Source: Hippopus hippopus (taxonomy: Eukaryota; Mollusca; Bivalvia; Cardiida; Cardiidae). From it: 64,000 bases of DNA. The stretch spans positions 50,096,845-50,160,844 of the forward strand of contig OX328105.1 in the NCBI GenBank assembly GCA_946811185.2. The letters are read 5' to 3'. The translations under genes and the position numbers were made by a program. Within the stretch, counting starts at the first letter, position 1. Each line of letters starts with the position of its first letter. Below are positions 33,801 through 42,289 of the stretch, in pieces. Under the pieces are notes generated by a model. It saw nothing but the letters and a program-made list of their open reading frames with translations, made no database searches and was not told the origin of the DNA.

Positions 33801-35612
33801 AAAACTTTGTTTTTCGGTAAAGAGTTAAATAGATTTGTTTAGAGTTGATCTGAAAGGGTAAGGGTTCGTTTGTTTGTTTCTTTTCATCTTACATGCTGTA
33901 TTCAACATTTTTTCTGTTAAATTGTAGAAACAAGTGCACCTATTTCTGCTTTCCTCGAAACTTCTGATAATATAACTTAAAACAATGTTCTTTCTACACC
34001 ATTGGCTGCTTTCCCAAGTAAACAATTGTGAAACAATGTTCATCATCGAGAGAAGAATAAATCCAGCCACGTAGATTATCATCAATCCTGAGAAAGAATC
34101 TGGCTGAACTGGGGATACACATCAGAAACCCCACAGTTTCCTGTCCTTCACCATAATGACAGAGCTACCAAGCTCAGCTAAAGGATTAGGGTTTATGCCA
34201 ATACATAAGGGGGTTTAATGAATCTCTGTAATGCATTATACCAAGCAAGTTATCATTTAACTATGGATCCATGAAATCCATTTAAATCCATTATGGCTAG
34301 CAACCAACTTAATCATGAGGTAGACTTGTTCTTTGAAATGCAAAAAATTGACCGATAGCAAAGAAGTTTGGCCCAGGTCAACTTGTACTAACTGTGCGGG
34401 GGCTAGGCTTGGTCAATACTTTTTGCAGATGCATCAAATCCCCTATTAATGGCTCATATATAAGCCTTGCACTGGCAAAAGGGGGCTTAATGCATCTCCG
34501 CGATGCGTGATTTCAAGCAAGCCATCACATAAGTATGGATTCATAATAGCCACTTTTTTAAACAACCGACTTAATAATTAGGTACACCGATCCTTTCACA
34601 TACAGAAAATTGACCCATAGCGAAAAGTTTCGGCTCAGGTCAGCCTGCACAGTCGATACTTTTCGCAGATGCATTAAGCCCCCTTTTCAAAGAGCACGGC
34701 TCTTATATATTTGGAGAGAGATAATACCTTCTTGTATGTACAGACTGTGTTCACTGTCATTCTCCACATAAACTGAATATCTACAGGGTCTTGCAAAACA
34801 GCAGAGTAAGACTGAAAATCAAAGTAATGATATTTCATTTATGACAATCAATTCACTCTCTAACTCTTTACCAGACGACAAAATTTTAGACTGGTCCAAA
34901 TTAAAAGCATTAGCAGATGACAAAATTAAAGTGAATCAAAAATTGGAAATTGTTTTGGGAAGGCTAGAAAGAAATTGCGAGAAAAGGAGAAAATGCTGGT
35001 TACCACCATTTTCTCCTTTTCCTACAATGTTTTCAAAAGGCTTCTTTCTCAGGGTCGTTAAAAGTCGGGGTTGTGTGGAAATGGGTTAAATATATATCTA
35101 CTCCCGTTTTCAGCCACTTTTCCATCATTTTTCAACAAATTTTATCATTTCTTTATGATAAAATTATCATTCTTGTATCTTCATGCTAACTACTGCCAAA
35201 GTTGCACAGATTACAATGGATATAAAATGAATTTCATGTTTTGGAGGCCTTCAAAGCAATCGTTGTTGATGTTTACGCTACCACCTGAGCTACTGGGGCT
35301 TGGCACAATGTTTTCTACACTTACAAAAAGAAGTTTCAGTTTTGAGCCACATTCAATTTATCGTCTGCATTTTTTGTTCAATTTGGACTAGTCAAAAATT
35401 TTATTGTTTGGTAAAAACATAATGCATATACCTTCTACAGGATCAATCAGCTGTGAAACAGTAACATTTCTGGCTCTGGATAACTGTTTCAGACCAATAG
35501 GTAGGTTCTCATCACTTTCCACCTTTTTACTCTCTTTCTCAACCAAAGGTTGCTTCGTCACCACAGTCCCTGATTCCATACTTGTAAAGTTAATAGCATG
35601 CTTATTTCATTG
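18706..35612 (-). CDS. PLSCR: phospholipid scramblase gene (six coding exons)
   Basis: Scramblases are membrane-associated 12-stranded-barrel proteins that mix phospholipids between leaflets, typically with Ca2+ control. Coding exons (minus strand): 35579-35432, 34811-34728, 31588-31390, 29896-29773, 28962-28863, 18806-18706. All introns are GT-AG, phases agree, and the total is 756 nt, or 251 residues plus stop, near the lower end of family length. Diagnostic features: LPIGLKQLSRARNVTVSQLI (N-terminal helix/strand), SDCYARQIMGAARSFALKV, the cysteine cluster CSRGCCCVCC at about 114-123 (palmitoylation type) followed by LEVQSPPGKTVAVV, and the C-terminal hydrophobic IAIFGAVFLVDFHYFE at 229-244. 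The proline-rich N-terminus of vertebrate PLSCR1 is absent. The region equivalent to the Ca2+-binding DADNFGI segment reads GAANDII, losing acidic residues. An upstream non-coding exon is likely, because a splice acceptor precedes the ATG. Introns hold about ten MITE-1 copies. Confidence 0.9.
18852..18968. repeat. short inverted-repeat element
   Basis: The arms ACGGCCCCTAACTC and GAGTTAGGGGCCGT enclose about 65 bp, with flanking TTAA-type sequence on both sides. It lies in scramblase intron 5. Confidence 0.75.
19036..19260. repeat. MITE-1 copy
   Basis: It runs from TTCACCACACAATCCTGACC to GTGGTAAAGGGTTAA, with a clear central hairpin at about 19090-19150. It lies in scramblase intron 5. Confidence 0.8.
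19261..19475. repeat. MITE-2 copy, partial
   Basis: It follows directly on the MITE-1 end. It contains the TCTAACAACCAACTAAATCA block and a right end resembling AAAAGCCCCTTTCAACGAG. Confidence 0.7.
19634..21154 (+). repeat. left arm of 1.5-kb inverted duplication
   Basis: It is reverse complementary, with scattered differences and small indels, to 24411-25892. It contains a short exon-like unit, ATG at 19725 with the donor CAG|GTAAGC after 29 nt. The arms are separated by the R3 repeat and lie wholly in scramblase intron 5. Divergence between arms argues against a recent assembly duplication. Confidence 0.85.
21167..24203 (+). repeat. tandem-structured interspersed repeat R3
   Basis: It starts ACAAGAGGACCATGATGGTCC. 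The first half repeats a block with AATAACTCAAA, GTGCACTGCACT and TCCGGACAAGCA. The second half is a cleaner tandem of about 155 bp, with TTTCTAATTCAAGGGCAAAT and GATCTTATGGTCATATATAT in about six copies. It ends GACGGACGACGGACGGACGG, then GAGCACTTTGTGCTC and GAGCTAAAA, the same closing structure as R1 and R2. It is interrupted at 22379-23459. Confidence 0.75.
22379..23459. mobile_element. CAGGG-ended DNA transposon, 6-bp target duplication
   Basis: The ends CAGGGTTTTCCCTTG and, inverted, CAGGGTTTTCCTTG are terminal inverted repeats of about 14-15 bp. TAGAGT at 22373-22378 is duplicated at 23460-23465, and excision restores the R3 block exactly. Subterminal GGGGGTCA and TGCGTCAAAA motifs recur inside. 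No transposase is recognisable. The ends are hAT-like, but 6 bp is shorter than the usual 8. Confidence 0.85.
24411..25892 (-). repeat. right arm of 1.5-kb inverted duplication
   Basis: Counterpart of 19634-21154. The minus strand holds the matching short exon-like unit: ATG at 25804 and donor at 25775, also 29 nt, differing from the left copy by a few bases. A segment around the left arm's GTATACGATCCCTGTTTCC is missing here. Confidence 0.85.
26098..26326. repeat. MITE-1 copy, reverse orientation
   Basis: TTAACCCTTTACCAGACAAT at one end and GTAAAGGCTTAA at the other, with a central hairpin at about 26215-26265. Scramblase intron 5. Confidence 0.85.
26327..26587. repeat. MITE-2 copy, left part (continues at 28001-28039)
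   Basis: The family body runs up to CATCACATAGAT and resumes at 28001 as TAGATGCATTAAACCCCCAT. The CAGGGG-ended element at 26588-28000 split it. A GGACGGAATGG to GGGGATAA segment in the middle (about 26480-26547) is foreign to the family. Confidence 0.7.
26588..28000. mobile_element. CAGGGG-ended DNA transposon, 5-bp target duplication
   Basis: Terminal inverted repeats CAGGGGTGTGGAAATC and CAGGGGTGCGGAAATC (16 bp, one mismatch) with TAGAT on each side (26583-26587 and 28001-28005). Excision restores the MITE-2 text. Subterminal CTACTTGTCC motifs recur in both orientations. The minus strand near 27230-27370 carries a short coding-like relic shared with the truncated copy at 38626-39565 (SESEVLVLSDIADLPLSED in that copy). 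Non-autonomous. Confidence 0.85.
28092..28314. repeat. MITE-1 copy
   Basis: A complete copy with near-perfect hairpin (about 28150-28215) and ends TTAGCCCTATACC and AGTAAAGTTTAA. Scramblase intron 5. Confidence 0.85.
28318..28442. repeat. MITE-1 half copy, reverse orientation
   Basis: GAACTCTTTATCAGACAAC through AGGGTAGAAAATTGTGTGG; the element stops inside the hairpin. Confidence 0.75.
28557..28775. repeat. MITE-1 copy with shortened hairpin tip
   Basis: TTAACCCTTTAACACACAAT to GGTAAAGAGTTAA. The central GCTGGTAACCAGC tip is deleted while both stem sides are kept. About 90 bp from scramblase exon 5. Confidence 0.85.
28863..28962 (-). CDS. PLSCR: scramblase exon 5 (degenerate Ca2+-motif region)
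   Basis: The acceptor is TTTTTTTACAG and the donor AAAAT|GTATGA; an in-frame TAG would follow at once if unspliced. The 100 nt encode IIDRNGDLAARLCKQTKY then RPSECTGAANDIIIK. The phase joins exon 6 exactly (T|AT). Confidence 0.8.
29545..29569. repeat. poly-C / poly-A tract in intron 4
   Basis: Sixteen C followed by nine A in scramblase intron 4. The rest of that intron (28963-29772) shows nothing else. Confidence 0.85.
29773..29896 (-). CDS. PLSCR: scramblase exon 4
   Basis: The acceptor is TATCTTGCAG and the donor CAG|GTAAAA. The 124 nt encode RRTCCCPVYEIVDTEDNILC then EMHPPCFFLGMVNLLITDIE, matching the scramblase segment with C..P.Y.I....E..L....PC....C....D..FE. Confidence 0.85.
29925..30060. 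repeat. inverted-repeat element (MITE-like)
   Basis: Arms of about 55-60 bp (CAGTGAAAGATCGAACTTTA ... GTAATATTTTC and its complement) around a 20-bp loop. It sits just upstream of scramblase exon 4. Confidence 0.8.
30407..30640. repeat. MITE-1 copy, reverse orientation
   Basis: TTAACACTTTCTTTACCAAA to TTAAAGGGTTAA with an intact hairpin at about 30525-30580. Intron 3. Confidence 0.85.
30928..31156. repeat. MITE-1 copy, reverse orientation
   Basis: TTAACGCTTTACCACATGAC to GGTAAAGGGTTAA; the hairpin is partly eroded on one side. Intron 3. Confidence 0.8.
31157..31365. repeat. MITE-2 copy, partial
   Basis: It retains CTCTGCATGTCCAAAGACCA, GGATCCATGATTGTATGATG and AACCCCCTTTTGCCA. It abuts the MITE-1 end and lies 25 bp from scramblase exon 3. 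Confidence 0.75.
31390..31588 (-). CDS. PLSCR: scramblase exon 3 (Cys-rich core)
   Basis: The acceptor is TTTACTACAG and the donor AAAG|GTGTGTG. The 199-nt exon encodes the SDC..R...G..R.F core, LVRPQTCSRGCCCVCC, and LEVQSPPGKTVAVVRE. This is the exon that identifies the family most clearly. Confidence 0.92.
31650..31735. repeat. MITE-3 palindrome (short)
   Basis: AGTGTAGATCAAGATCAGAC and its complement form a small hairpin. Relatives at 33195-33310, 41133-41205 and fragments near 24800, 32390 and 41610. Confidence 0.7.
31770..32030. repeat. MITE-2 copy, best preserved
   Basis: Ends TTGAGCCATGCTCTGTGAAA and GCCAGAGTGTGGCTCG are inverted repeats. A strong subterminal hairpin, CCCAGGTCAGCCTGCGCAGT and its complement, occupies about 31820-31862. 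Intron 2. Confidence 0.85.
32113..32346. repeat. MITE-1 reference copy
   Basis: Full-length example of the dominant family. It starts TTAACCCTTTACCAAACAAT and ends TTTGGTAAAGAGTTAA, so TTAA flanks inverted CCCTTTACC-type ends. The centre is a nearly perfect palindrome of about 66 bp: GAAAACATTGTGGGAAAAG on the left stem, AATGCTGGTAACCAGCATT at the tip, and the complementary right stem. Between hairpin and right end is a conserved TTGTCGTCTGCAAATGC block. It codes for nothing. TTAA target sites suggest mobilisation by a piggyBac- or Kolobok-type transposase. Confidence 0.9.
32498..32726. repeat. MITE-1 copy
   Basis: Full length with a perfect hairpin apart from the last stem bases; TTAACCCTTTACC and GGTAAAGGGTTAA ends. 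Intron 2. Confidence 0.9.
33195..33310. repeat. MITE-3 palindrome
   Basis: AGTGTAGATCCAAGATCAGA and AGTGTGATATTGATCTACAC are the two arms, followed by a GGTCAGCGAGTC tail. Intron 2. Confidence 0.7.
33400..33828. repeat. two MITE-1 copies, nested or tandem
   Basis: TTAACTCTTTACC starts a first hairpin near 33505-33562. A second family body begins near 33588 without its own end and carries a second hairpin near 33685-33735. Only one terminal GGTAAAGAGTTAA closes the pair at 33828. Confidence 0.8.
34196..34455. repeat. MITE-2 copy, reverse orientation
   Basis: GGGGGTTTAATGAATCTCTG to TTAATGGCTCA with the ATGGATCCATGAAATCC block. Intron 2. Confidence 0.75.
34460..34704. repeat. MITE-2 copy, reverse orientation
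   Basis: Directly follows the previous copy: GCACTGGCAAAAGGGGGCTT to AAGAGCACGGCTC. Its end is about 24 bp from scramblase exon 2. Confidence 0.8.
34728..34811 (-). CDS. PLSCR: scramblase exon 2
   Basis: It is preceded by TTTGATTTTCAG and followed by GTATTA. The 84-nt exon keeps phase 1 and encodes VLLCCFARPCRYSVYVENDS then EHSLYIQE, matching the strand in which scramblases read NKYEI..S.GQ.VY.A.E. Confidence 0.85.
34858..35089. repeat. MITE-1 copy, reverse orientation
   Basis: TCTAACTCTTTACCAGACGA to GAAATGGGTTAA with an imperfect hairpin. Intron 1. A fragment of another right end lies at about 35300-35415. Confidence 0.8.
35432..35612 (-). CDS. PLSCR: scramblase exon with start codon (coding 35432-35579)
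   Basis: A strong acceptor (pyrimidine run then TTGCAG) ends at 35613. ATG is at 35579, with an in-frame TGA upstream in the same exon, so this is the first coding exon. The donor is GAAG|GTATAT at 35431. It encodes 49 complete codons, phase 1, ending QLIDPVE. Confidence 0.88.
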
Positions 35613-35644
35613 CTGCAAAAAAAAAGAAAAATGCACATGTATAG

Positions 35645-35911
35645 GAGCCATGGTCTGTGAAAAGAGGGCTTAATGCATCTGCGAAGATTATTGAGCCGGG
35701 TCAGCCTGTGCAGTCTGCACAGGCTGACCTGTGTTGAAACTTTTCCCTGTAGGTCATTTTTTTACATATCAAAGGACCACTCAACCTCATGATTCCTTCG
35801 GTTTTTAGACAAAATGAATTTTATAAATCCATGATTATATGATGGCTTGCATTGTATGATGCAATATGGAAATGTACCATTAAGCCTCCTTTTGCCAGAG
35901 CATGGCTCATG
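35645..35911. repeat. MITE-2 copy
   Basis: GAGCCATGGTCTGTGAAAAG to TTTGCCAGAGCATGGCTCA, with a hairpin of the AGTCTGCACAGGCTGACCT type. It sits just upstream of the first coding scramblase exon. Confidence 0.8.
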
Positions 35912-35948
35912 TTATATGTATACTGAATTTGATGCAAAATGAAAAATC

Positions 35949-36385
35949 AAGAGCACAGCATGCCTGTGCCAATGCTCTGCTGAGAGTTGTTGAATTTCAG
36001 TAAAAATTGTAAGTTGAATAAGGGAGACAACTGTAAAAAATATTTGATGGTTACCTACCCCTGATGAATATGTTCCTATTTTGATAATTAAGAATTAGTC
36101 CAAGTTTGAAGTAAATATGTTTAATAATTACAGAGATATTATGTCAAAGTTTTTGAGCATACTCGTTCAAAAAAGGGCATAACTCTGTTACAAATATTTT
36201 GATAGTTACATATCGCTGTAACCTATCGCTATTGCATGGGTTCCCTTTTTGATAATTAAGAATTTGTCCAAGTTTGCAGTAAACATTGTCTTTTATAACA
36301 GAAATATTACAATGAAGGGATGAATAAATGACGACGAAGATGACACAGGCAACACCTACGCCGACGACTATGACAATAACAGTAA
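35949..36385 (+). repeat. interspersed repeat (family R4)
   Basis: It opens with GAGCACAGCATGCCTGTGCC. It contains two diverged blocks of about 160-180 bp sharing GATAATTAAGAATT.GTCC, and ends in GACGACGAAGATGACACAGG and CGACGACTATGACA tracts. Confidence 0.6.
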
Positions 36386-36504
36386 ACTCAATATTTTCTT
36401 AAAAAACAGACAAGCTTTAAAAATTGAATACCACTCAGTTGTACATTCTTTCCTCTTACGAACAGGAAAGTTTGCAACAAATGCATAGATCAAATACAAA
36501 CCTC

Positions 36505-36600
36505 ACCTGGCGGGATTTGAACCTGTGCAAACAAATATCCTCGTTTTTTGAGGTTTAAAAGACCAATACCATAACCACTGAGCTAAAGAGATATCTCCCC
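36505..36600 (-). repeat. tRNA-like sequence (SINE head or tRNA pseudogene)
   Basis: On the minus strand an A-box-like TTTAGCTCAGTGGTTATGG and a B-box GGTTCAAATCCCGCC are about 62 bp apart. The spacing is too long for an ordinary tRNA and no clean acceptor stem is seen. Confidence 0.5.
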
Positions 36601-37584
36601 AACGCAGTTGCCAGGTATTGTATTTAAATCGGGACGAAGCCATGCATGAAGGAGTGGTCTCCCGTAACACACCCCCTCTTAAAGTCATCATTTATTGATG
36701 ACTCAAAGCCTTATTAGGCAGAAAGTCTGTTTTTGGACAACAAATGGGATTAATGGCTTAATGGCCAATCCCAGACGAGCCCCCATCAGCAGTTTAGCGG
36801 TTAATCTCGGACACAAGTACTGTGTTACTCATTTTGGGCTATCATTTTACTTGCATTTCATTAGTAAATTGTCTAGTGAAGTATGAGCTAAGGTGTTGAG
36901 AAAGCCTGATTTTTTAGCCTACTGCAGAATGGGTGAATTCAGACGCAATAGGAAAAAAAAACCGGACACAAGAGCGGGGAAACTCGGACAAGTCAATTCA
37001 AAGTGTAAAATTCTGACAGGTTAAAATTTTGTTTAAGAAAAAAAAGGTAATTCATCACTTAGAGATATCAGAGTTGAGATTTATTAATCTGCATAATATT
37101 CTTTCCTAGCATTTGATCACTGACATAGAATGTATTCAGAATAATTGTTACTGAATTCACTTGTTATTCCAAGAATTTTCTTTGACAATAGTAACTTGTT
37201 ATCAAAATTAGAATGAACCTTTATCAGTCCTTTTCTAGACAATGAGTCTCGTTATAAGTGGTGGGCTGATGATCGACTATGGTCGAAAGTCAGTTGATTT
37301 TTGGCTTTCGATTGCTATAATCGATTGAGAAATCCCCGAATCAACTGCAGTCAGTTCCGAAACTCGCTCGGTCCAAAACATGAATACTGGTTTTTAGCGC
37401 TTGGTTTTGTGACTAATATTAATCACACTCTTGGATTCAAAATAGTGGATAACAAACACGAAAACTGGCCAGGAAAATGAGAAAGAAATTTTTGTCCATG
37501 GATGTCTTGACAAAACTTGACAACCCTGCAAGCTTCTCATTTGATCCCCGAGCCCGGGTTTTGACGCTTGGAAATTTGAAATGA
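36601..37584. other. no recognisable feature
   Basis: No gene or repeated family could be supported. A GTCGAAAGTCAGTTGATTTT region near 37285 has weak local inverted repeats only. Confidence 0.4.
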
Positions 37585-38630
37585 CCTGACTTTGACGCTG
37601 AAAAATATCTGCTTAGTAGCTATGAACAACTTCTCAAGAAATCCGGTATACCATCACTCAAAGTTAGACGATTAAGATCTATTGCTGTTGAAACTTTTAA
37701 AATTTTACATCAACTCAGCCCTGAGTATCTGCATGGCTTAATTACATACAAAGACTCTAACTACAATTTTAGGAACAAACATACAGCAGAGATCCCACAA
37801 CCAGAACAGAAAGGTATGGTAGAAGATCTTTTAGATACACAGCAGCGGTTCTATGGAACTCAATCCCTAGCCATTTTAGAGAAACTTCATCTTGTAATCA
37901 ATTCTGCAATCTTATTATTTCATGGGAGGAAGAAAAATGTTATTGCTCTGCTAGCCACAAGTAAGCTATGTCATAAAACTGGAGCCGCTGCTGTGGACCT
38001 AAAATTAATCCTTCTGTTTGTGCTTTTATGTGTCTTTGTTTTTGCGTTTTCTTTTTGCTTTTTGTGCTTTTTGAGCTATTTTGGGTTTTTTGCTTTTATT
38101 TACATGATTATTATAATTATCGTAGAATTAACTGTAATCTTTCACTCAGTTCAATGAAAAATCTCACCAGGGGAGAGGGCAATTGCTGCATTGTTGATCA
38201 TTGCAGCTTGAGCCTTCTCCCATGGTGAAACTGACTGTGCAATATAACGTGTGACGCTAGTCTTAATGCTTTTATGTTTAATCCTCTGTAATCCTCTTAA
38301 TTTCATAATTTCGTTACTGTCCTGTGTATTTTTAACATGTGAACCTTTTTTTAAACAGCAAATACCTTTCTTGCACGATGCTTCAAAACTTTTACCTGTC
38401 AGGGGAGGTGACAATAGCTGGAATGTCGACCATCCTAGCAGGAGTTTCCTCCCTTGCAGAATTGTGTAATTTCTTTTGTTTAACGCGTGCTTGTATGTGT
38501 GTGTGTGTCCTTTATGTCATAATGTATTGTCAAGTCGGTGTGAAAAGCTCAACAGTGCTTATGTTTCTTGTTATATATTCCCGACTTTGTAAATAAAATT
38601 TACCTGACTTGACTTGACTTGACTGCGCTG
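37585..38630 (+). mobile_element. CR1/Jockey-type LINE, 3' end
   Basis: The frame from 37585 encodes the C-terminal part of a non-LTR reverse transcriptase: LLKKSGIPSLKVRRLRSIAV, ETFKILHQLSPEYL, and YNFRNKHTAEIPQP, the typical end-of-RT phrases. After about 38157 an AT-rich 3' region follows. The element ends with AATAAAATTTACC and a (TTGAC)n tail at about 38604-38628, a terminal pentamer repeat characteristic of such LINEs. It is 5'-truncated and dead. Confidence 0.8.
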
Positions 38631-39565
38631 CAGTATGGCCGAAATGTTGCAATTTCTTGGTGCCATTTGGTTTGTTTAATGGACGCAATCCTAACCGAAC
38701 GCGTTATTTTTGTGCAATATAACACTGTACGTAGACTTGATGCGGTCATTTCCCTATCATTCATTATTAAATCCTTTGACATGTTGTATAATTATTGTTT
38801 GTCTTTTATAAAAACTTAAGTTGACAAAAGAAGTTTTCTTATTTTAACACAGTGGAACATATTCTTACCCGGTTTCAGTACACTTAATTGAAATAAAAGT
38901 AATACGCTGTACCCAAGTAAAACATGTTAAGAACCAGGAAACATTACAAAAGGTTTGTCAAATGGGCTGCAGACGATAAAGGCCAGCGCAGCCTTTTTAC
39001 TTTCGGCGTGAAACATTCGAATTCTTTTCCAATCGATCTGCAGTATCTAATCAAATTATCTCCGCATACTGAGTCTCAATCTGAAGTGCTGGTTCTGTCA
39101 GACATTGCCGATCTCCCGTTGTCTGAAGACTAGATAATTATCATCACTGCACATGATGCTAACTCTACTTCTCCAGACATAATATCCAAGCCTAGCCCTG
39201 TAACTTACACAAATAATGATTCCCTTGTATCACATGGTGGCCGGAAAGCAGTTCTGCTTAAGTATTAACACATTTACCCATGGATGTACCACAGTAGTGT
39301 TAAAAAGGACTATTAGCCTATATGTGCAAAGAATGTGAGATATTTGGCCATGGTTTAAGCAGTTATAGTGTAACTGTTAAATTTGTTTCAATTATTAAAT
39401 TGTTGCAACTTTCTATTTACTGTATGTATGTACATTGCCATTAATTTGTTTATTGAAAGTCGGTCTGCTTTTTTGCCAATCTGGCCAAAATCGCACTAGA
39501 ACTTCCCAAAATGAAAGGCTCTGTCCCCTTCCCAATTTTCGGGAAAAAAGCCCGGCTGATTGCTT
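38626..39565 (-). mobile_element. truncated inverted copy of the CAGGGG-ended element
   Basis: It matches 26820-27730 in reverse orientation: GACTGCGCTGCAGTATGGCC pairs with the complement near 27715, and ATGAAAGGCTCTGTCCCCTT with the region near 26850. Both termini are missing. It carries an open frame at 38924-39133 (KHYKRFVKWAADDKGQRSLF) also traceable in the first copy, perhaps a transposase exon relic. Confidence 0.75.
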
Positions 39566-39668
39566 CATAGTGCAGCAACTATTTATTGCCTTCACTTCCG
39601 TTATTTATCTACACTGTCATCAAAAGTCCATTTGGGTGTACTGGGTTTCAAGGTCAGACCTAATCAGG

Positions 39669-39783
39669 TAAAGTGGGACGAGTTGTCTTAGGTATGGGAG
39701 AATTGTCCTCTGTTTCGGGCGACTTGTCTTCAAACTGTGGGGCGAGTTGTCTCAGAGCGTGTTGTCTTTGGGCCGAGTTGTCT
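39669..39783. repeat. GAGTTGTC sub-repeat array
   Basis: About seven loose units of the form (G)GGCGAGTTGTCTT. It resembles the terminal arrays of the element at 51588-53839 and is probably one end of a related transposon; the partner end was not found. Confidence 0.55.
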
Positions 39784-41132
39784 GTAATTCAGTTATTTAA
39801 AGCCAGTTAAACTTAAAGACAATCAACTTAGTTATCCCTCTGCCTCAAAGTAAGCAAAAAGTAAACAAAAAGATCGGCGATCAGCAAAGGCAACTTGCGT
39901 TAAACTGCTAAGGTGTAAGAAAAAAAATAGCCTGTTTCGGGTAACCCGACCCTACCCAGAGATTTTGTCCCAACCCTATTTTTTTTGGTCTTTCGATAAA
40001 AAAAAAAAAAAAATCAGCCTTCTATTTTATTGTGTCACAGGACGCCTGTTTCGGCAAATATAGCACATTATATTATAGATCTACAATCATGTACTACTGC
40101 ATACAAAATTATGCAAGAAAACGCCGCCTGTACAAAAGCTACCGTGTATCGGTGCATATTGAACCGACGTTAAACACAATTTTCAAACGCAAAAACGTGG
40201 GTTTTCCATTTCAAAAAATACATACAGGCAAGCGGAGAGATCAGCATTTTCGCTAACTACACAGAAACTTCCGTTTATCGAACGTTGATTTCCTATCGCA
40301 TGGTTTACAAAAGACAAACGGGTACCAGTTTTATCTTCAACAACAAATCACGCCCGAAATACTGCGGTTGAGTACAGACTGTGTAACAAACTTTTACTTC
40401 TGATTTTCGCTTTTCTTCGCATAAAATATAGACAGGATCCCGTCATCTCTGTTGTGATCACCGCATTTCCAGTTCTGTAGTGCATTGTCGCTATTTTCGG
40501 AATGCTAGATTTCAGATTGAACAAGTTCTGTTTAACATCATTCGGCAAGTGCTAGCATGCACCAGAACTACGAACAAATAAGGTGTTCAATGCAGATATA
40601 GATCTAATATTCGAAAAATTTTAATGGAGGTTTCTCTTGCAACTGATCTGACAAGACGGACTGTTGACTAAACTGGATGACGGCAACGATAGAAGGTTTC
40701 ATTTGTATCAAGCGTCGATAGGTCTTCTTATTAAACAGGTATTTTTGTATTTATTATTTTCTATCTTTGTCACAATGATGCAAAATGATTTCTTTAGGAT
40801 AATATAAATCTACCCAAACTTGCCTGTTCTCGCTCTGCTCCCCCCCCCCCTCACTCAACTGAAACTGCCTAGGCTAGGAGTCGCTTTGCCAAAATTTTCC
40901 AAGGCTTTCTAATCTCTCCTACACTTCCGGCAAGTCATGCCACTTTAGTTTCCAGGTAAAATGTGTCTGATCTATATGAAATTGAGGAGCAGCAGCACTT
41001 CTTTGAAATAAAAATGAGGTTTTAATCCCTAAACTGTTGAGTGAACTGAACAAAAAATTTCCACTCTATAGTCAAAAACCAAATATTGCAAGTACAAAGT
41101 TGATTTCGGCAGAAAAAAAAAATAATACTGAA
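39784..41132. other. mostly unassigned
   Basis: It contains a poly-A tract near 40000 after ACCCGACCCTACCCAGAG, and a C tract near 40840. No gene could be supported. It lies upstream of the scramblase and could hold its non-coding first exon; no site was identified. Confidence 0.35.
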
Positions 41133-41205
41133 CAGGGTAGATAAAAGATCAGATTTCACATTTTGTGCAGTCTGATCTTCATCTACACTGTCTGCAAAAA
41201 GCACT
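41133..41205. repeat. MITE-3 palindrome
   Basis: AGATCAGATTTCACATTTTG and TGTGCAGTCTGATCTTCATC form the inverted pair. Another fragment lies at about 41610-41680. Confidence 0.6.
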
Positions 41206-41269
41206 TTCTTTCTAAGTCAATCACTATTTTACTTACATGCATCAGAGGTGAGAGGCGAAAAAGCGCCAA

Positions 41270-41352
41270 AAAGGAAGTTTGCTGCAACTGGATGTTAAAC
41301 CTGCAACCACCAGGTCACGAATCAGATATGCTAACCACTGAGCTACCTGGCC
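41270..41352 (-). repeat. tRNA-like sequence
   Basis: The minus strand begins GGCCAGGTAGCTCAGTGGTT and has GGTTGCAGGTTTAACATCC near the B-box position. The B box is degraded (GGTTTAAC), so it is a SINE head or tRNA pseudogene rather than a gene. Confidence 0.5.
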
Positions 41353-42001
41353 AGGCAGTAACAGTTCAAAATTTAGATATTATTGTGTAGCAATATTTTC
41401 CTGTTGGTTTTATGTCCATTAAGACAACTTTTTGGACTCTTTCATGTGTTCTACTTTTCCTGGACAAGTTTACAGTGAACACATTTATTTTCTGTATTTC
41501 AGGGTGTTTAAGTAGCCTTCTAGTGTTTATCTCTATATTCCTTTTTGCTCGAATACCATGCATAATGAAACAAACTCAGGCCAATAAACACTTTTCAAGT
41601 ATAGTTTGGATTGTAGATCAAGATTACACTGAACAGAAAATTCAGTCTGATCGTTAATCTGTCCAGTGTAGTTAGATTCTCTGGACAAAATTAATTTTGA
41701 ATCAATAATTTGCAGTTTAATGATATTGCCTCTTTTTTTTTCACTTTGTAACTCCTGAAGGACAACAGAAGTGGATACTTGTAATTTTAAATCTGTGTCC
41801 AGAATGTGTGCTCTAGGTAAAAAAAAAAATGTACATCCTTTGTTAACCCAACTTTTCTACAGATAAAATGTTTACTTAAATCAGTATGTTATCTACTCCT
41901 CTAAAGTGTTCTAGGGGGTATTAAAAATAAAAACAAACAAAACATTCTAGTTCAGTTTATTTAGAAACTTGCAAATAAATGTTTTTCAGTTTTTCAGCTG
42001 T

Positions 42002-42230
42002 TTTAGCTCTTTACCATACAAGCCACAGTTTTAACAATCCTTAAAAAAAAAACCTTGAAAACATTGTTGGAAAAGGAGAAAATGCTATAAACCCATGTTT
42101 TCTTCATTTCCAAAAATGTTTTCTACCCTTCCCAAAACAAATTTAAATTTGTGAGTCACATTTGTTTTGTTGTCTGCAAATAAATTTTAATTTAGACAAG
42201 TTCTAAAAAATTTCAGTTCAGAAAAGAGTG
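42002..42230. repeat. MITE-1 copy, diverged
   Basis: TTAGCTCTTTACCATACAAG through a hairpin with a mutated tip (ATGCTATAAACCCATG) to CAGAAAAGAGTGG. Confidence 0.75.
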
Positions 42231-42289
42231 GACAGTATTCAATGGGGAAAAAAGATGCAAATATAGAAGTATAGTATAGATAGAATTTG

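Noticed and set aside
37816..38157. Membrane-protein ORF (hydrophobic C-terminus)
   Set aside because: It is in frame with the LINE reverse transcriptase end and the hydrophobic part is T-rich LINE 3' region.
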